From Sphingomonas sp. A2-49 (GTDB taxonomy: Bacteria; Pseudomonadota; Alphaproteobacteria; Sphingomonadales; Sphingomonadaceae), in NCBI RefSeq assembly GCF_025548555.1, contig NZ_JAJLPA010000013.1:1-64000 (forward strand): a DNA stretch of 64,000 nt, given 5' to 3'. Every line of letters begins with the position of its first letter. Positions within the stretch are counted from its first letter, which is position 1. The position numbers were made by a program, and so were the translations under genes. Positions 27,774-39,838 of this stretch are shown here, one piece after another. The notes under the pieces were generated by a model. The model was not told the DNA's origin and made no database searches. It saw nothing but the letters and a program-made list of their open reading frames with translations.

Positions 27774-28122
27774 GCGTTTCAGATTTTATGTCGCGCCGTC
27801 CGTGGCGTCCCGTCGTTTGCCACGACCGCGGTCGTTTGCCCGCCGCATTGCGGCGTCCGGATACGGTGAAGCGGTCGCAGCCACGCATGACCGCGGCCGG
27901 GGGGAGATCGCCTGACGCACTCACCGTGTCCGCCGGTCCGCTTGCGCAACGCCATGCCGGACGCGCGCCGTTCGCGTCACCCGGCAATCCATCTCCACCC
28001 TCTATCATGACTGCCGGCGGTGGGACGCGGCGTGGCCGCGTGCCGATGCAGCGACGGTGCCATGTCGGGCGGTACAGTGTTTTGAGCAACGTAGTCGGCC
28101 CGACGGCGTGCGACGACGCGGT
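27774..28122. other. 349-bp gene-free region after tRNA-Glu
   Basis: No credible coding frame, integrase, or repeated tRNA end (attachment site) is visible. Translations in all frames look like the random Arg/Pro-rich products of GC-rich DNA. It contains short palindromes such as CGACCGCGGTCG only. The minus-strand DUF1993 gene ends at its far side. Confidence 0.6.
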
Positions 28123-28644
28123 CTAGCCCTTGGTGCGTGGAATGCCCAGGAAGTCCCGCTTGCCGAGCTTCACCCCCCGCGCCCGCAGGATCGCATAGGC
28201 GGTCGTCGCGTGGAAATAGAAGTTGGGCTGCGAAAAGGAGAGCAGGAAATTCGCCCCGGTGAAGGGCATCCGCGTCTCGCCGATCGCGAAGTGGGTGTCG
28301 CTGTCCGCCAGCGCATCGACCGTGTCGCGATCGAACGCCGCGAGGCGCGTCATCGCCGATTGCAGGAGGGCGTGCAGGCCCTCGAAATCGGTCGGCCACG
28401 CGGACCGGTCGGGGGAAAAGGCGCCGGCCCGCACCCCCTCGATCCCGCCGATCGAATGCACCGCGCACGACTTCACCTGATAGCCGAACGGCAGCATGTC
28501 GGGTGCGAGGCGCGCGTCGATCAGGTCGGCATCCGCCTCGCCCCGCTCCGCACAGAATGCCGCCGCCTTGTCGAGCAGGCGGTCGAGCGCGGCCAGGATC
28601 TGGAGGTTGGAGGGCACGACGGCGTCATAGAGGGAGAATGTCAT
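28123..28644 (-). CDS. DUF1993 family protein
   Basis: A 173-residue protein matching DUF1993: MTFSLYDAVVPSNLQILAAL at the start, and the later GANFLLSFSQPNFYFHATTAYAILR block with the conserved H-x-T-T-A-Y. The family has a four-helix DinB-like shape and no established activity. The protein has no signal peptide or membrane helix. It stands alone. Confidence 0.8.
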   Translation of the reverse strand: MTFSLYDAVVPSNLQILAALDRLLDKAAAFCAERGEADADLIDARLAPDMLPFGYQVKSCAVHSIGGIEGVRAGAFSPDRSAWPTDFEGLHALLQSAMTRLAAFDRDTVDALADSDTHFAIGETRMPFTGANFLLSFSQPNFYFHATTAYAILRARGVKLGKRDFLGIPRTKG

Positions 28645-28814
28645 GTCACGGCTCCGCTGGCTGGAGTGCCGTTATGCCGCGTCCCGTGGGTCCGGTCCAC
28701 GCCCGGACGGCAAAACGCCGCGAGCGGGTTCCGCCGCCCGGGCCCGCGGCCGGCCCCTCCGGCGCGATCGTACCGGGCCGCGCTCGGTCACCGGACCCCG
28801 GCGGGCTCCGGTCG

Positions 28815-29960
28815 CTACAGATAGCGCATCCACCAGCGCCGGCTGGTGCGCTTGCGGGCGGCGAACCAGCGCGTCGCCAGCCAGAGCGGCGGCGTCATCG
28901 CGGCAGCGATCAGCCATAGCCAGCCGACCGACGGCACCTCGCCGAACCGCGCGGTGGCGAGGCGCAGCAGATGCAGCGCGTAGATGTGCAGGACGTAGAA
29001 GAACAGCGGCGCACCCCCGAGCACCGACAGCCAGCGACCGCCCCGCGCCGGCCATGCCGCCAGCAGCAGCGCCCCCACCCCCAGCGTCAGCAACAGGAAA
29101 TCGAGCGATGGCGGATATTTGGTGAGGTTCAGGAACCCCATGACCGTGGCGAGCGCGGTCGGGCCGATGCGCCATGGCGTCGGATCGCCATAGCCGTTGA
29201 TCCCGCGCAGGACGCAGCAGGCGGCGAGCAGCGCGATGCCGAGCAGCGCCAGCCGCCGCGCCCGGCGGGCGGCGAACCACGGGCCGATCGCATGGCCCAG
29301 CGCGATGACGCCGATCCAGGGGAGCAGCGGGTAGGACGTCCGCGCCCGCGTCCCCGGCCACAGGTCGATGATGCCGCGGTCGTGCAGGATCGCCCACGGC
29401 ACATGGCCCGGCGAACCGGCCGCGAAGGCGATCGGATCGAGCGCATTGTGGCCGATGACGATCGCCGCGCCGATCGCCGCGATCCATCCGCGCGGCAGGT
29501 GCACGAGCGCCGCCAGCGAGATCATCGACCAGCCGATCGCCCAGATCACCTGGAGGAACACCATCGGCGGGGGAAGCACGAAGCTCCAGCCGAAGCCGAC
29601 GACGGTCACTTCGAGCACGATCAGGAACAGCCCGCGCCGGAGCAGGAAGCCGGCGGTCGCGGCGGCGGGCCTGCCCTGCCCGTACAGCCACGCCGCGATC
29701 CCGGTCAGCGCGACGAATATCGGTGCGCACAGGTGCGCCGCCAGCCGCGTGAAGACCAGGCCGGGCGGCGTCGTGGTCAGGTCCATCGGGTCGGCGACCT
29801 GATGTCCGATGAAGAAGGTTTCGCGCGTATGGTCGACCAGCATCAGCAGCATGACCAGCCCGCGCAGCCCGTCGATCGAGGCGATCCGTGCCCCCGGCGG
29901 CATCGCCGCCGCGGAGGTTGCGCCGGACGGCATGGTGATGGCGGGCTGCACGCGGGTCAT
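28815..29960 (-). CDS. DUF1624/HGSNAT-like multispanning membrane protein
   Basis: A 381-residue integral membrane protein with about ten hydrophobic helices. The start [24 protein letters not shown] is the hallmark of DUF1624 / heparan-alpha-glucosaminide acetyltransferase-type proteins, with a conserved D-H-x-R motif in the first membrane helix. Further typical elements are [21 protein letters not shown] and [11 protein letters not shown] near the end. The family is thought to acetylate or transfer acyl groups across the membrane onto sugars or cell-wall components; the substrate here is unknown. Divergent from the C1 operon, 110 bp away. Confidence 0.82.
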   Translation of the reverse strand: MTRVQPAITMPSGATSAAAMPPGARIASIDGLRGLVMLLMLVDHTRETFFIGHQVADPMDLTTTPPGLVFTRLAAHLCAPIFVALTGIAAWLYGQGRPAAATAGFLLRRGLFLIVLEVTVVGFGWSFVLPPPMVFLQVIWAIGWSMISLAALVHLPRGWIAAIGAAIVIGHNALDPIAFAAGSPGHVPWAILHDRGIIDLWPGTRARTSYPLLPWIGVIALGHAIGPWFAARRARRLALLGIALLAACCVLRGINGYGDPTPWRIGPTALATVMGFLNLTKYPPSLDFLLLTLGVGALLLAAWPARGGRWLSVLGGAPLFFYVLHIYALHLLRLATARFGEVPSVGWLWLIAAAMTPPLWLATRWFAARKRTSRRWWMRYL

Positions 29961-30070
29961 GGCCGCGCCCTATGATATGTTATCTCACTGCGATCAACCC
30001 ATCGGCGGCGCTTGCGTCGGGTGGCGGTCCGGCGGTACCGCGATCGGCCACGTCAACCGGAGCCCGATCC

Positions 30071-31192
30071 ATGAAGACCCGCGCCGCCGTCGCGTTCGCC
30101 GCGAAACAGCCGCTCGAGATCGTCGAACTCGACCTCGAAGGCCCCCGCGCCGGCGAGGTGCTGGTCGAGATCATGGCGACGGGCATCTGCCACACCGATG
30201 CCTATACGCTCGACGGCCTCGACAGCGAGGGGCTGTTCCCCAGCGTGCTGGGCCACGAGGGCGCCGGCATCGTGCGCGAGATCGGCGCCGGCGTCACCAG
30301 CGTGGCGGTCGGTGACCACGTCATCCCGCTCTACACCCCCGAATGCCGCCAATGTAAGTCGTGCCTGAGCGGCAAGACCAACCTGTGCACGGCGATCCGC
30401 GCGACGCAGGGCAAGGGGCTGATGCCCGACGGCACGACGCGCTTCAGCTACAGGGGGCAGCCGATCTTCCACTACATGGGCTGTTCGACCTTTTCGAACT
30501 TCACCGTGTTGCCCGAGATCGCGGTGGCGTCCATCCGCAAGGACGCGCCGTTCGACACCAGCTGCTACGTCGGGTGCGGCGTCACCACCGGCGTCGGCGC
30601 GGTGGTCCATACCGCGAAGGTGCAACCCGGCGACACCGTCGTCGTGTTCGGGCTCGGCGGCATCGGCCTCAACGTGATCCAGGGCGCGAAGCTGGCGGGC
30701 GCGAAGATGATCGTGGGGGTCGACATCAACCCCGATCGCGAGGACTGGGGCCGCCGGTTCGGCATGACCCATTTCGCCAATCCCCGCGACGCATCCTCGG
30801 TGCCGGGGGGCGATATCGTCGCGCATATCGTCGCGCTGACCGACGGCGGCGCCGACTACAGCTTCGACGCGACCGGCAACACCGACGTGATGCGCCAGGC
30901 GCTCGAATGCTGCCACCGCGGCTGGGGGACGAGCGTGGTGATCGGCGTGGCCGAGGCGGGCGCGGAGATCAGCACCCGCCCGTTCCAGCTGGTCACCGGG
31001 CGCAACTGGCGCGGCACCGCGTTCGGCGGCGCGCGCGGACGGACCGATACGCCGAAGATCGTCGACTGGTACATGGACGGCATGATCCAGATCGACCCGA
31101 TGATTACCCACCGGCTGACGCTGGACGAAATCAACCGCGGTTTCGACCTGATGCATGCCGGGACCAGCATCCGGTCGGTGGTGATCTACTGA
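30071..31192 (+). CDS. adhC: S-(hydroxymethyl)glutathione dehydrogenase / class III alcohol dehydrogenase
   Basis: A 373-residue zinc-dependent class III alcohol dehydrogenase. It has the catalytic zinc site ([14 protein letters not shown] and [10 protein letters not shown]), the structural zinc cysteines ([17 protein letters not shown]), and the NAD-binding [17 protein letters not shown]. It oxidises S-hydroxymethylglutathione, formed from formaldehyde and glutathione, to S-formylglutathione. The next genes supply the VOC protein, PurU and FghA, so the set is a glutathione-dependent formaldehyde operon. ATG 30071 opens a standard start (MKTRAAVAF). Confidence 0.96.
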   Translation: MKTRAAVAFAAKQPLEIVELDLEGPRAGEVLVEIMATGICHTDAYTLDGLDSEGLFPSVLGHEGAGIVREIGAGVTSVAVGDHVIPLYTPECRQCKSCLSGKTNLCTAIRATQGKGLMPDGTTRFSYRGQPIFHYMGCSTFSNFTVLPEIAVASIRKDAPFDTSCYVGCGVTTGVGAVVHTAKVQPGDTVVVFGLGGIGLNVIQGAKLAGAKMIVGVDINPDREDWGRRFGMTHFANPRDASSVPGGDIVAHIVALTDGGADYSFDATGNTDVMRQALECCHRGWGTSVVIGVAEAGAEISTRPFQLVTGRNWRGTAFGGARGRTDTPKIVDWYMDGMIQIDPMITHRLTLDEINRGFDLMHAGTSIRSVVIY

Positions 31193-31232
31193 TCCCCCGC
31201 GCCCCGGAAAAATTATAACAGGAGAGAAGACC

Positions 31233-31616
31233 ATGTTCAGTCACATCATGCTCGGCACCGACGATATGGATGCGTCCAGGGCCTTTTACGACGCCGCGCT
31301 CGGGGCATTGGGCGTGCCCCCGGGCCGCTCGGATCCGGCGGGGCGCACCGCCTATATGCACGCCGACGGCATCCTGATGCTAAGCCGGCCGATCAACGGC
31401 GAGCCCGCCTGCCACGCCAACGGCGGCACCGTCGGATTCGCCGCGCCGTCGGCGGAGGCCGCCGACGCCTGGCACGCCGCGGGCATCGCCGCCGGCGGCA
31501 CCGCGATCGAGGACGCGCCCGGCGTGCGCCAGTCGCCGTTCGGCCCGCTCTACCTCGCCTATCTGCGCGATCCGGCGGGCAACAAGGTGTGCGCGATGCA
31601 CCGCATCGCGGCCTGA
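31233..31616 (+). CDS. VOC (glyoxalase/dioxygenase-fold) family protein
   Basis: A 127-residue vicinal-oxygen-chelate protein: opening HIMLGTDDMDASRAFYDAAL, middle MLSRPINGEPACHANGGTVGFAAPS and closing GPLYLAYLRDPAGNKVCAMH. Proteins of this kind are often found in formaldehyde-detoxification clusters and may act on glutathione adducts; no activity is proven. A clear AGGAGAGAAG ribosome site (about 31220) precedes ATG 31233. Its stop overlaps the purU start by one base. Confidence 0.85.
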   Translation: MFSHIMLGTDDMDASRAFYDAALGALGVPPGRSDPAGRTAYMHADGILMLSRPINGEPACHANGGTVGFAAPSAEAADAWHAAGIAAGGTAIEDAPGVRQSPFGPLYLAYLRDPAGNKVCAMHRIAA

Positions 31617-32491
31617 TGCGCGATCCCGCCTCGCCTGCGGCACTGGTGCTCACGCTGACGTGCGAGGATCGCGTCGGCATCGTGGCCGCGGTATCGGGGG
31701 CGCTGGCGGGAATCGACGGGTTCATCCTCGACAGCCAGCAATATGCCGATCTGGAGACGGGGCGCTTCTTCATGCGCGTCGTCTTCGGCGGCGGCGGCGC
31801 GCGCTTTCCCGGCGACCCCGCGGCGGTGCGCGCGGTCCTGGCCCCGGTCGCGGATGCCTTGGGGTTCGACTGGCGCCTTCACGCCGCGGACGACCGGCCG
31901 CGCGTACTGATCGCGGTGTCGAAGGGGTCGCACTGCCTCAACGACCTGCTTCACCGCCGGCAGACCGGCACGCTGCCGGTCGAGATCGTCGGCGTGGTGT
32001 CCAACCACGACGCGCTGCGTCCGCTGGTCGAATGGCACGGGCTGCCGTGGCACCATTTGCCGGTGACCGACGACCTGCGCGATGCGCAGGAGGCCGCGAT
32101 AGCGGCATTGGTCGCCGCGACGCGCGCCGATTACCTGATCCTCGCGCGGTACATGCAGGTGCTCGGCCGTGATCTGGTCGCGGCGCTCGCGGGGCGCTGC
32201 ATCAACATCCACCACAGCTTCCTGCCCGGCTTCAAGGGCGCCCGCCCGTATCACCGTGCGCATGCCCGCGGCGTCAAGCTGATTGGCGCGACCGCGCATT
32301 TCGTCACCTCGGACCTCGACGAAGGGCCGATCATCGAACAGGCGGTGGAGCGCGTCGACCATCGCGCCGGCGTCGACGACCTGATCCGGATCGGGCGGGA
32401 CATCGAATCGCAGGTGCTCGCGCGCGCCGTCGCCTGGGTCGGCGAACGGCGGGTCTTCCTCAACGGCAACAGGACGGTGGTATTCCGATGA
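31616..32491 (+). CDS. purU: Formyltetrahydrofolate deformylase
   Basis: A 291-residue PurU: N-terminal ACT domain (LVLTLTCEDRVGIVAAVSGAL) and a formyl-transferase-like catalytic domain. Catalytic Asn/His/Asp positions lie in INIHHSFLPGFKGARPYHRA and TAHFVTSDLDEGPIIEQAV. It hydrolyses 10-formyl-THF to formate and THF. In this operon it would release formate from folate-bound C1 units alongside the glutathione route. ATG 31616 overlaps the previous stop; the stop overlaps fghA as ATGA. Confidence 0.95.
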   Translation: MRDPASPAALVLTLTCEDRVGIVAAVSGALAGIDGFILDSQQYADLETGRFFMRVVFGGGGARFPGDPAAVRAVLAPVADALGFDWRLHAADDRPRVLIAVSKGSHCLNDLLHRRQTGTLPVEIVGVVSNHDALRPLVEWHGLPWHHLPVTDDLRDAQEAAIAALVAATRADYLILARYMQVLGRDLVAALAGRCINIHHSFLPGFKGARPYHRAHARGVKLIGATAHFVTSDLDEGPIIEQAVERVDHRAGVDDLIRIGRDIESQVLARAVAWVGERRVFLNGNRTVVFR

Positions 32492-33324
32492 CGATCGACA
32501 CGGTGTCCATGGCGCGCGCCTTCGGCGGGACGCAGGGGGTCTACACGCACGCATCGCGCGCGACGGGCACGCCGATGACCTTTTCGGTCTATGTGCCGCC
32601 GCACGCGGCTGGCGCGACGCTGCCCGTCGTCTGGTATCTGTCGGGCCTGACGTGCACCCACGTCAACGTCACCGACAAGGGCGAATACCGCCGCGCCTGC
32701 GCGGAGCTCGGCCTGATCTTCGTCGCGCCGGACACCTCGCCGCGGGGTGAAGGCGTCGCGGACGATCCCGCCTGGGATTTCGGCCAGGGTGCGGGCTTCT
32801 ACGTCGACGCGACGCAGGCCCCTTGGGACCGGCATTTCCGCATGTGGACCTACGTCACCGACGAACTGCCGGCGCTGGTCGCCGCGCATTTTCCCGGCGA
32901 CATGACGCGGCAGTCGATCATGGGCCATTCGATGGGGGGACATGGCGCGCTGACGATCGGGCTGACCTGTCCCGACCGGTTCCGCGCGGTGTCGGCGTTC
33001 GCGCCGATCGTCGCGCCGACGCAGGTACCCTGGGGGCAGAAGGCGCTCGCCGGCTATCTGGGCGACGACCGCGCGGCGTGGCGCGCGCATGACGCGGTCG
33101 CGCTGATCGAGGACGGCGCGCGCCTGCCCGCGCTGCTGGTCGATCAGGGCACCGACGACGCCTTCCTCGCACCGCAATTGCAGCCGGAGCGGCTCGCCGA
33201 CGCGTGCCGCGCGGCGGGGATCGACCTGACGCTGCGGATGCAGCCGGGATACGACCACAGCTATTACACCGTCGCGACCTTCATGGCGGATCACCTCGCG
33301 TGGCACGCCGCCCGTCTGGCCTGA
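32488..33324 (+). CDS. fghA: S-formylglutathione hydrolase
   Basis: A 278-residue alpha/beta-hydrolase (esterase D type). The nucleophile Ser is in GHSMGGHGAL, the Asp in DQGTDDAFL and the His in YDHSYYTVATF; the lid and WYLSGLTCTHVNVTDKGEYRRAC segment are family hallmarks. It hydrolyses S-formylglutathione to formate and glutathione, completing the pathway begun by AdhC. Translationally coupled to purU. Confidence 0.96.
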   Translation: MTIDTVSMARAFGGTQGVYTHASRATGTPMTFSVYVPPHAAGATLPVVWYLSGLTCTHVNVTDKGEYRRACAELGLIFVAPDTSPRGEGVADDPAWDFGQGAGFYVDATQAPWDRHFRMWTYVTDELPALVAAHFPGDMTRQSIMGHSMGGHGALTIGLTCPDRFRAVSAFAPIVAPTQVPWGQKALAGYLGDDRAAWRAHDAVALIEDGARLPALLVDQGTDDAFLAPQLQPERLADACRAAGIDLTLRMQPGYDHSYYTVATFMADHLAWHAARLA

Positions 33325-33333
33325 CTCGCGCGC

Positions 33334-34476
33334 CTATCGGCGGGTGCGCAGCGTGATCCGCGTCATCTCCGACGGCCGGCCCAGCCGCAGCGCGAAGCCC
33401 GGCCACAGCGCGGTGCCGTTGCTGACGTAGAGCGCCATGCCGTCGACCGGGTAGAAGCCCGAGACGAAGCCGCCGTTCGTCCGTGCCACGATCCGGTCGA
33501 GCCCCAGGATCATGCCGCCATGGGTATGGCCCGACAGCTGGATCGCGACCCCGCGCGCGGCGGCGCGGCGCGCATCGCGCGGCTGATGGTCGAGCAGGAT
33601 GACCGGCGCTCCGCCGGGAGCGCCCGACAGCGCGGCGGCGAGATCCGGCCCCGGCTGTCCCGCCGCACGCGCCGACAAATCGGTGACGCCGGCGACGACG
33701 AGCTGCGCCGCCCCGCGGGTCAGGACGGCATGCGCATTGGGCAGCATCCGCATGCCAAGGCCGGTGAGGTGCGCCATCCAGTCGGGGTAGCTGAAGAAAT
33801 ATTCGTGATTGCCCGGGATCGCAAAGACGCCGTCGGGCGCCCGCAGGTCGCGCAGCGGCGCGACGTCGTCGCGGCGCATCGCGACCGACCCGTCGATGAA
33901 GTCGCCGGTGACGACGATCAGGTCGGCCCCCGCGGCATTGGCGCGATCGACGACGCGCCGCGTCCACTGCTGGGGGTACAGGCGGCTGATGTGCAGGTCG
34001 GTCAGCTGGAGCAGCCGGTAGCCATCGAACGCCGGCGGCAGGTCGCGGACCGCGATCTCGAGATCGACGACCGGCGGCACGCGCATCGCCTGCGCCACGC
34101 CGAGCGCGGACAGCGATGCCGCGACCGTCGCCAGCCCGTAGCGCAGCCGGTCGGGCACCACGATCGGCTGCTGCCGGACCAGCCAGGCGACCAGCGTCGC
34201 GAGGTCGAGCACCAGCTGCATCAGCGCAAGGAACAGGATCGCGCCGAACGCCCAGTTGAACGCGACGACGAGGACGCGCGGAAACTCGGGTGCGAACACC
34301 GATCCCGACGACAGCCGGCTCCACAGGTGGAATTGCGACGCGACGACCAGCAGCACCGCCGCCGCCAACTTCCATTCGGTCGACATCGCGAGCGGCCACA
34401 GCCAGCGCGCGATCACGAGCAGGCATGGCAGGGCAAAGAACAGGTGGAAAATCGTGCGTCTCCGGCGGGGCGGCAT
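33334..34476 (-). CDS. Membrane-anchored metallophosphoesterase (YkuE type)
   Basis: A 380-residue protein with four hydrophobic segments in the first ~135 residues and a calcineurin-like phosphoesterase domain. The metal site is complete: LTDLHIS (D-x-H), VTGDFIDG (GDxxD), IPGNHEYFF (GNHE) and LSGHTHGGMI. Such YkuE-type enzymes cleave lipid-related phosphoesters at the membrane; UDP-diacylglucosamine-like substrates are known in some relatives. Substrate here is unknown. Convergent with fghA, 9 bp apart. Confidence 0.87.
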   Translation of the reverse strand: MPPRRRRTIFHLFFALPCLLVIARWLWPLAMSTEWKLAAAVLLVVASQFHLWSRLSSGSVFAPEFPRVLVVAFNWAFGAILFLALMQLVLDLATLVAWLVRQQPIVVPDRLRYGLATVAASLSALGVAQAMRVPPVVDLEIAVRDLPPAFDGYRLLQLTDLHISRLYPQQWTRRVVDRANAAGADLIVVTGDFIDGSVAMRRDDVAPLRDLRAPDGVFAIPGNHEYFFSYPDWMAHLTGLGMRMLPNAHAVLTRGAAQLVVAGVTDLSARAAGQPGPDLAAALSGAPGGAPVILLDHQPRDARRAAARGVAIQLSGHTHGGMILGLDRIVARTNGGFVSGFYPVDGMALYVSNGTALWPGFALRLGRPSEMTRITLRTRR

Positions 34477-34535
34477 CGCGCGGCGCGGTCCCCGTGCGAT
34501 GCCGCCTACAGCATGTGTCGGGCCGCCGGCGAGCG

Positions 34536-34847
34536 CTACGCGGGCCTGGCCAGCATCTTTTCCGCACTCGTCCGCACGAAATCGGCGATCGGGCCCGACA
34601 TCATCGCGAGCATCATCGGCACTCGGACGGTCCCGGCGACGGACGCCGCGGCCACCGTCATGTCGACCGCGACCCGCTGTCCCATCGCGACGATGGCGAG
34701 CGCCAGCGTGTCGGGGCCGGTCCAGTCGGCATCGACGGTGCCGCCGCCGGGGATATGCTGGGCGAGCTTCGGCAACCCGGCCTCGATCCGGCGGCGTGCC
34801 TCGTCGCGGCCGAGATCGTGGGGAATGTCGAAGGGAATGGTCGCCAT
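34536..34847 (-). CDS. Polyhydroxyalkanoate-system (PHA granule region) small protein
   Basis: A 103-residue protein beginning MATIPFDIPHDLGRDEARRRIEAG. That opening, and the C-terminal SGPIADFVRTSAEKMLA, match the polyhydroxyalkanoic acid system family (PF09650-like). The family is linked with PHA granules but its role is unclear. Start ATG 34847 is set by the conserved opening; the frame continues upstream without similarity. It lies downstream of the GH31 gene, 38 bp apart on the same strand. Confidence 0.78.
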   Translation of the reverse strand: MATIPFDIPHDLGRDEARRRIEAGLPKLAQHIPGGGTVDADWTGPDTLALAIVAMGQRVAVDMTVAAASVAGTVRVPMMLAMMSGPIADFVRTSAEKMLARPA

Positions 34848-34885
34848 GGTCGTCTTTCGGCCTCGGTCCGTGGGAGGGGGCGGCC

Positions 34886-37360
34886 TTACTGCCGCGCGAG
34901 CGTCACGTCGCCGGCCTTGCGCTGGTCGGGCAATGTGAAGCTCAGCGTACCCGCCGCCGCATCGCCCTGCGCCGCGACGGCGCGGCGGCCGGCGGACACC
35001 ACGCCCGCGCCCTGCCAGCCGTGCACGACCATGCGGATCTGCTTCCACCACGGCGCGAACCGGCCGGTGCGCGCGCCGAAGGCGATCGTCATGCCGTTGT
35101 CGGTCATCCGGCACGTCACCGCCTGGCGCAGGAAGCCGCCGCGGGTGAACGCCATCGAATGGCCGTCGTCGGCGTAGAGGTCGCCGCGGCAATCCTCGCC
35201 CGGATAGACGTCGAGCTGCAACGGGCCGTTGGGTACTTCGGCGGTCGACTGGACCAGCGGCTGGCGCGGCAGGATGGTGCCGGCGCGCACGAACACCGGC
35301 AGCGTGTCGATCCGGGGCGTGACCGTCACCCGGTCGCCGAGCACCGTCGCGACGCCGGTCGCCTGCGTCGCCGACTGGATCTGCCCCGGCCCCGCCTGTT
35401 GCTGCGGCACGCCGGCGCGCTGGCCGGTCCAGTAATCGTACCAGCCCCCCGCCGGCAGGCAGACGTCATAGTCGCGCGGCTGTTCGGGACTGGGCGACGG
35501 CGCGACCAGCAGCGAACGGCCGAGCGTGAACGTCCACGACTGGTCGCAGCTCATCCGCATCGCCGCGGGATAATCGTAGAAGACCGGGCGCAGGATCGGA
35601 TCGCCGGTCCGCGCATTCTGCTCGGCCAGCGCGTACAGATACGGCATCAGCCGGTAGCGTTCCTCGACGAAGCGGCGACGGATGGCGAGATGTTCGGGTC
35701 CGTCCACCCACGGCTCGGCGCGCGGCGTGCCCTTGGCGCTGTGATCGCGGAAGACGGGATAGAAGGCGCCGATCTGGAACCAGCGGGTCAGCAGGTCCGC
35801 GCTAGGACCGCCGGCGAAGCCGCCGACGTCGGCGGCACCGTAGGAAAAGCCGGAAAGGCCGAGGTTGATGATCTGCTGCACCGACAGCTTGAGGTGATCC
35901 CAGGTCGCGAGGTTATCGCCGGTCCACGTCACCGAATAGCGCTGGCCGCCGGCATAGCTGGCGCGAGTCATCACGAAGGCGCGCTCGTCGGGGGCGAGGC
36001 GGCGCAGCCCGTCGTAGGTCGCGCGCGTGTTCTCCATGCCATAGACGTTGTGGATCTCGGCGTGTGTCGCGGTGCGGCGCCCGAAATCGTCGCTGACGAT
36101 CCGGTGGACGACGTCGTCGGGCATCGTCTTGGTCGGGGTTTCGAAGATCGCCGGCTCGTTCATGTCGTTCCACGCGCCGGCGACGCCCATCCGCACCTGG
36201 TCGGCGAACAGGTCGCCCCACCAAACCCGCGTCTTCGCCTGCGTGAAGTCGGGGAACACCGACGGCCCCGGCCACACCGGCGCGACATAGGTCGATCCGT
36301 CGGCGCGGTGGACGAATTCGTCGGTCCGCGTCCCGCTGTCATACGGGGCATAGCCCTGCCCCTCCGCCTTGGCGACGTGCAGGTCGGTGATCGTCACGAC
36401 CCTGAACCCCTGCCCCTTCATGTCGCCGATCAGGCCCTTGAGGTTGGGGAAGGCGTTCTTGTCGACGGTGAAGGGGCGGTTGCGATCCTGGAAATCGATG
36501 TCCAGCCACAGCACGTCGGTCGGCACCCGCTCCTGCCGCAGCCGCGCGGCGACGGCGCGCAGTTCGTCCGCGCTCATGTAGCTGTAGCGCGACTGCTGGT
36601 AGCCGAGCGCCCATCGCGGGGTCAGCGGCGCCTTGCCGGTCAGGTCGGTATAGCGGCGCACGACGTCCGCGGTGGTCGGGCCGGCGATCAGATAATAATC
36701 GATCGGGCCGTCGGGGCCGCCGAAGGCGAGCGTCCGGTCGTCGCGATGGCCGAAATCGAACCACGTCCGCCACGTATTGTCGAGGAACAGGCCATAGCTG
36801 CCGCCCTCGCCGCCGACCCCGATGAAGAAGGGAATCGACTTGTAGATCGGGTCCTCGCCGCCGGTGAAGCCGAATGCGTCGGTGTTCCAGTCGACGAAGG
36901 TCTTGCCGCGCCGGTCGAGCCCGCCGGTCTTGTCGCCCATGCCGAAATAATGCTCGCCCTGCGGCATCGCCTTGGCGAGCGTGAAGGCCTTGCCGTCGAA
37001 GCGGACCGGGCCGGTGTCGGCGGAGATGACGTGCCCGGCGAGATCCTCGACACGCAGCCCGCCGTCGGCGCCGAAGCGGACGCGGACGGCCTTGGTCGCG
37101 AAGCCGTCGGCGGCGGGGGTGACGGCGACCGAGCGCGCCCGCGTCGCGCGATCGACCGCCCAGCTCGCGTCCTCGGGCATCGCGCCGTCGCGGCCGATGC
37201 GGACGCGCAGGATGCTGTCGGTCAGCGCGACGACGCGGACGATCGCCTGTCCCTGTCGCGCCTCCGCCCCGTCGGGCCGCGGCGTCACCTGCGCGCGGAC
37301 GGCGGCGGGCATGGCGATCGTGGCAACGGCGGTCATTGCCAGCAGCGTGGTGGCGCGCAT
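34886..37360 (-). CDS. Secreted GH31 alpha-glucosidase
   Basis: An 824-residue glycoside hydrolase of family 31 with a signal peptide (LLAMTAVATIAMPAAVRAQ). The catalytic nucleophile is Asp399 in GAWNDMNEPAIF and the acid/base Asp482 in TWTGDNLATWDHLK, the standard GH31 pair. The N-terminal beta domain (about 25-205), the (beta/alpha)8 barrel and C-terminal beta domains are all present. It likely hydrolyses alpha-glucosides or alpha-xylosides in the periplasm or outside. Three palindromes precede it (37379-37476), so regulation by a sugar-responsive repressor is likely. ATG 37360 is chosen for the signal peptide. Confidence 0.92.
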   Translation of the reverse strand: MRATTLLAMTAVATIAMPAAVRAQVTPRPDGAEARQGQAIVRVVALTDSILRVRIGRDGAMPEDASWAVDRATRARSVAVTPAADGFATKAVRVRFGADGGLRVEDLAGHVISADTGPVRFDGKAFTLAKAMPQGEHYFGMGDKTGGLDRRGKTFVDWNTDAFGFTGGEDPIYKSIPFFIGVGGEGGSYGLFLDNTWRTWFDFGHRDDRTLAFGGPDGPIDYYLIAGPTTADVVRRYTDLTGKAPLTPRWALGYQQSRYSYMSADELRAVAARLRQERVPTDVLWLDIDFQDRNRPFTVDKNAFPNLKGLIGDMKGQGFRVVTITDLHVAKAEGQGYAPYDSGTRTDEFVHRADGSTYVAPVWPGPSVFPDFTQAKTRVWWGDLFADQVRMGVAGAWNDMNEPAIFETPTKTMPDDVVHRIVSDDFGRRTATHAEIHNVYGMENTRATYDGLRRLAPDERAFVMTRASYAGGQRYSVTWTGDNLATWDHLKLSVQQIINLGLSGFSYGAADVGGFAGGPSADLLTRWFQIGAFYPVFRDHSAKGTPRAEPWVDGPEHLAIRRRFVEERYRLMPYLYALAEQNARTGDPILRPVFYDYPAAMRMSCDQSWTFTLGRSLLVAPSPSPEQPRDYDVCLPAGGWYDYWTGQRAGVPQQQAGPGQIQSATQATGVATVLGDRVTVTPRIDTLPVFVRAGTILPRQPLVQSTAEVPNGPLQLDVYPGEDCRGDLYADDGHSMAFTRGGFLRQAVTCRMTDNGMTIAFGARTGRFAPWWKQIRMVVHGWQGAGVVSAGRRAVAAQGDAAAGTLSFTLPDQRKAGDVTLARQ

Positions 37361-37378
37361 GGTCGTGTCTCTCCCGGT

Positions 37379-37476
37379 CTTGTCGACAAGGCTGTGCGCA
37401 GTCGTTCCGGCGGCGTCAATCGAACGGACGCAGGCATACGTATGCAGGGCTGGCGCATGCGGCCCGCGCATGCGCC
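37379..37476. promoter_or_regulatory. Three palindromes in the GH31/purL divergent region
   Basis: Within 100 bp there are CTTGTCGACAAG (37379-37390), GCATACGTATGC (37434-37445) and the inverted repeat GGCGCATGCG-5nt-CGCATGCGCC (37452-37476). Even palindromes with a central CG, such as the second, are typical LacI-family operators. They lie upstream of the GH31 gene (minus strand) and about 60-155 bp before purL. No regulator gene is nearby. Confidence 0.5.
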
Positions 37477-37536
37477 GGATCGGGGTGGCGGTCACGGACA
37501 GGTGACGAAGCGGCCGCACCCCGCTAAGGCGCGCGA

Positions 37537-39756
<2,220 letters not shown>

Positions 39757-39838
39757 CCGCGTTCCCGGCGGATGCACGCGCCGGACGCCTGGGTCGTCGC
39801 GCAACGGCACCGTTTGCGACGAAACGAGCGGGAGCGAC

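Noticed and set aside
27774..28122. Possible integration site next to tRNA-Glu
   Set aside because: No integrase, no repeated tRNA 3' end and no change of base composition was seen.
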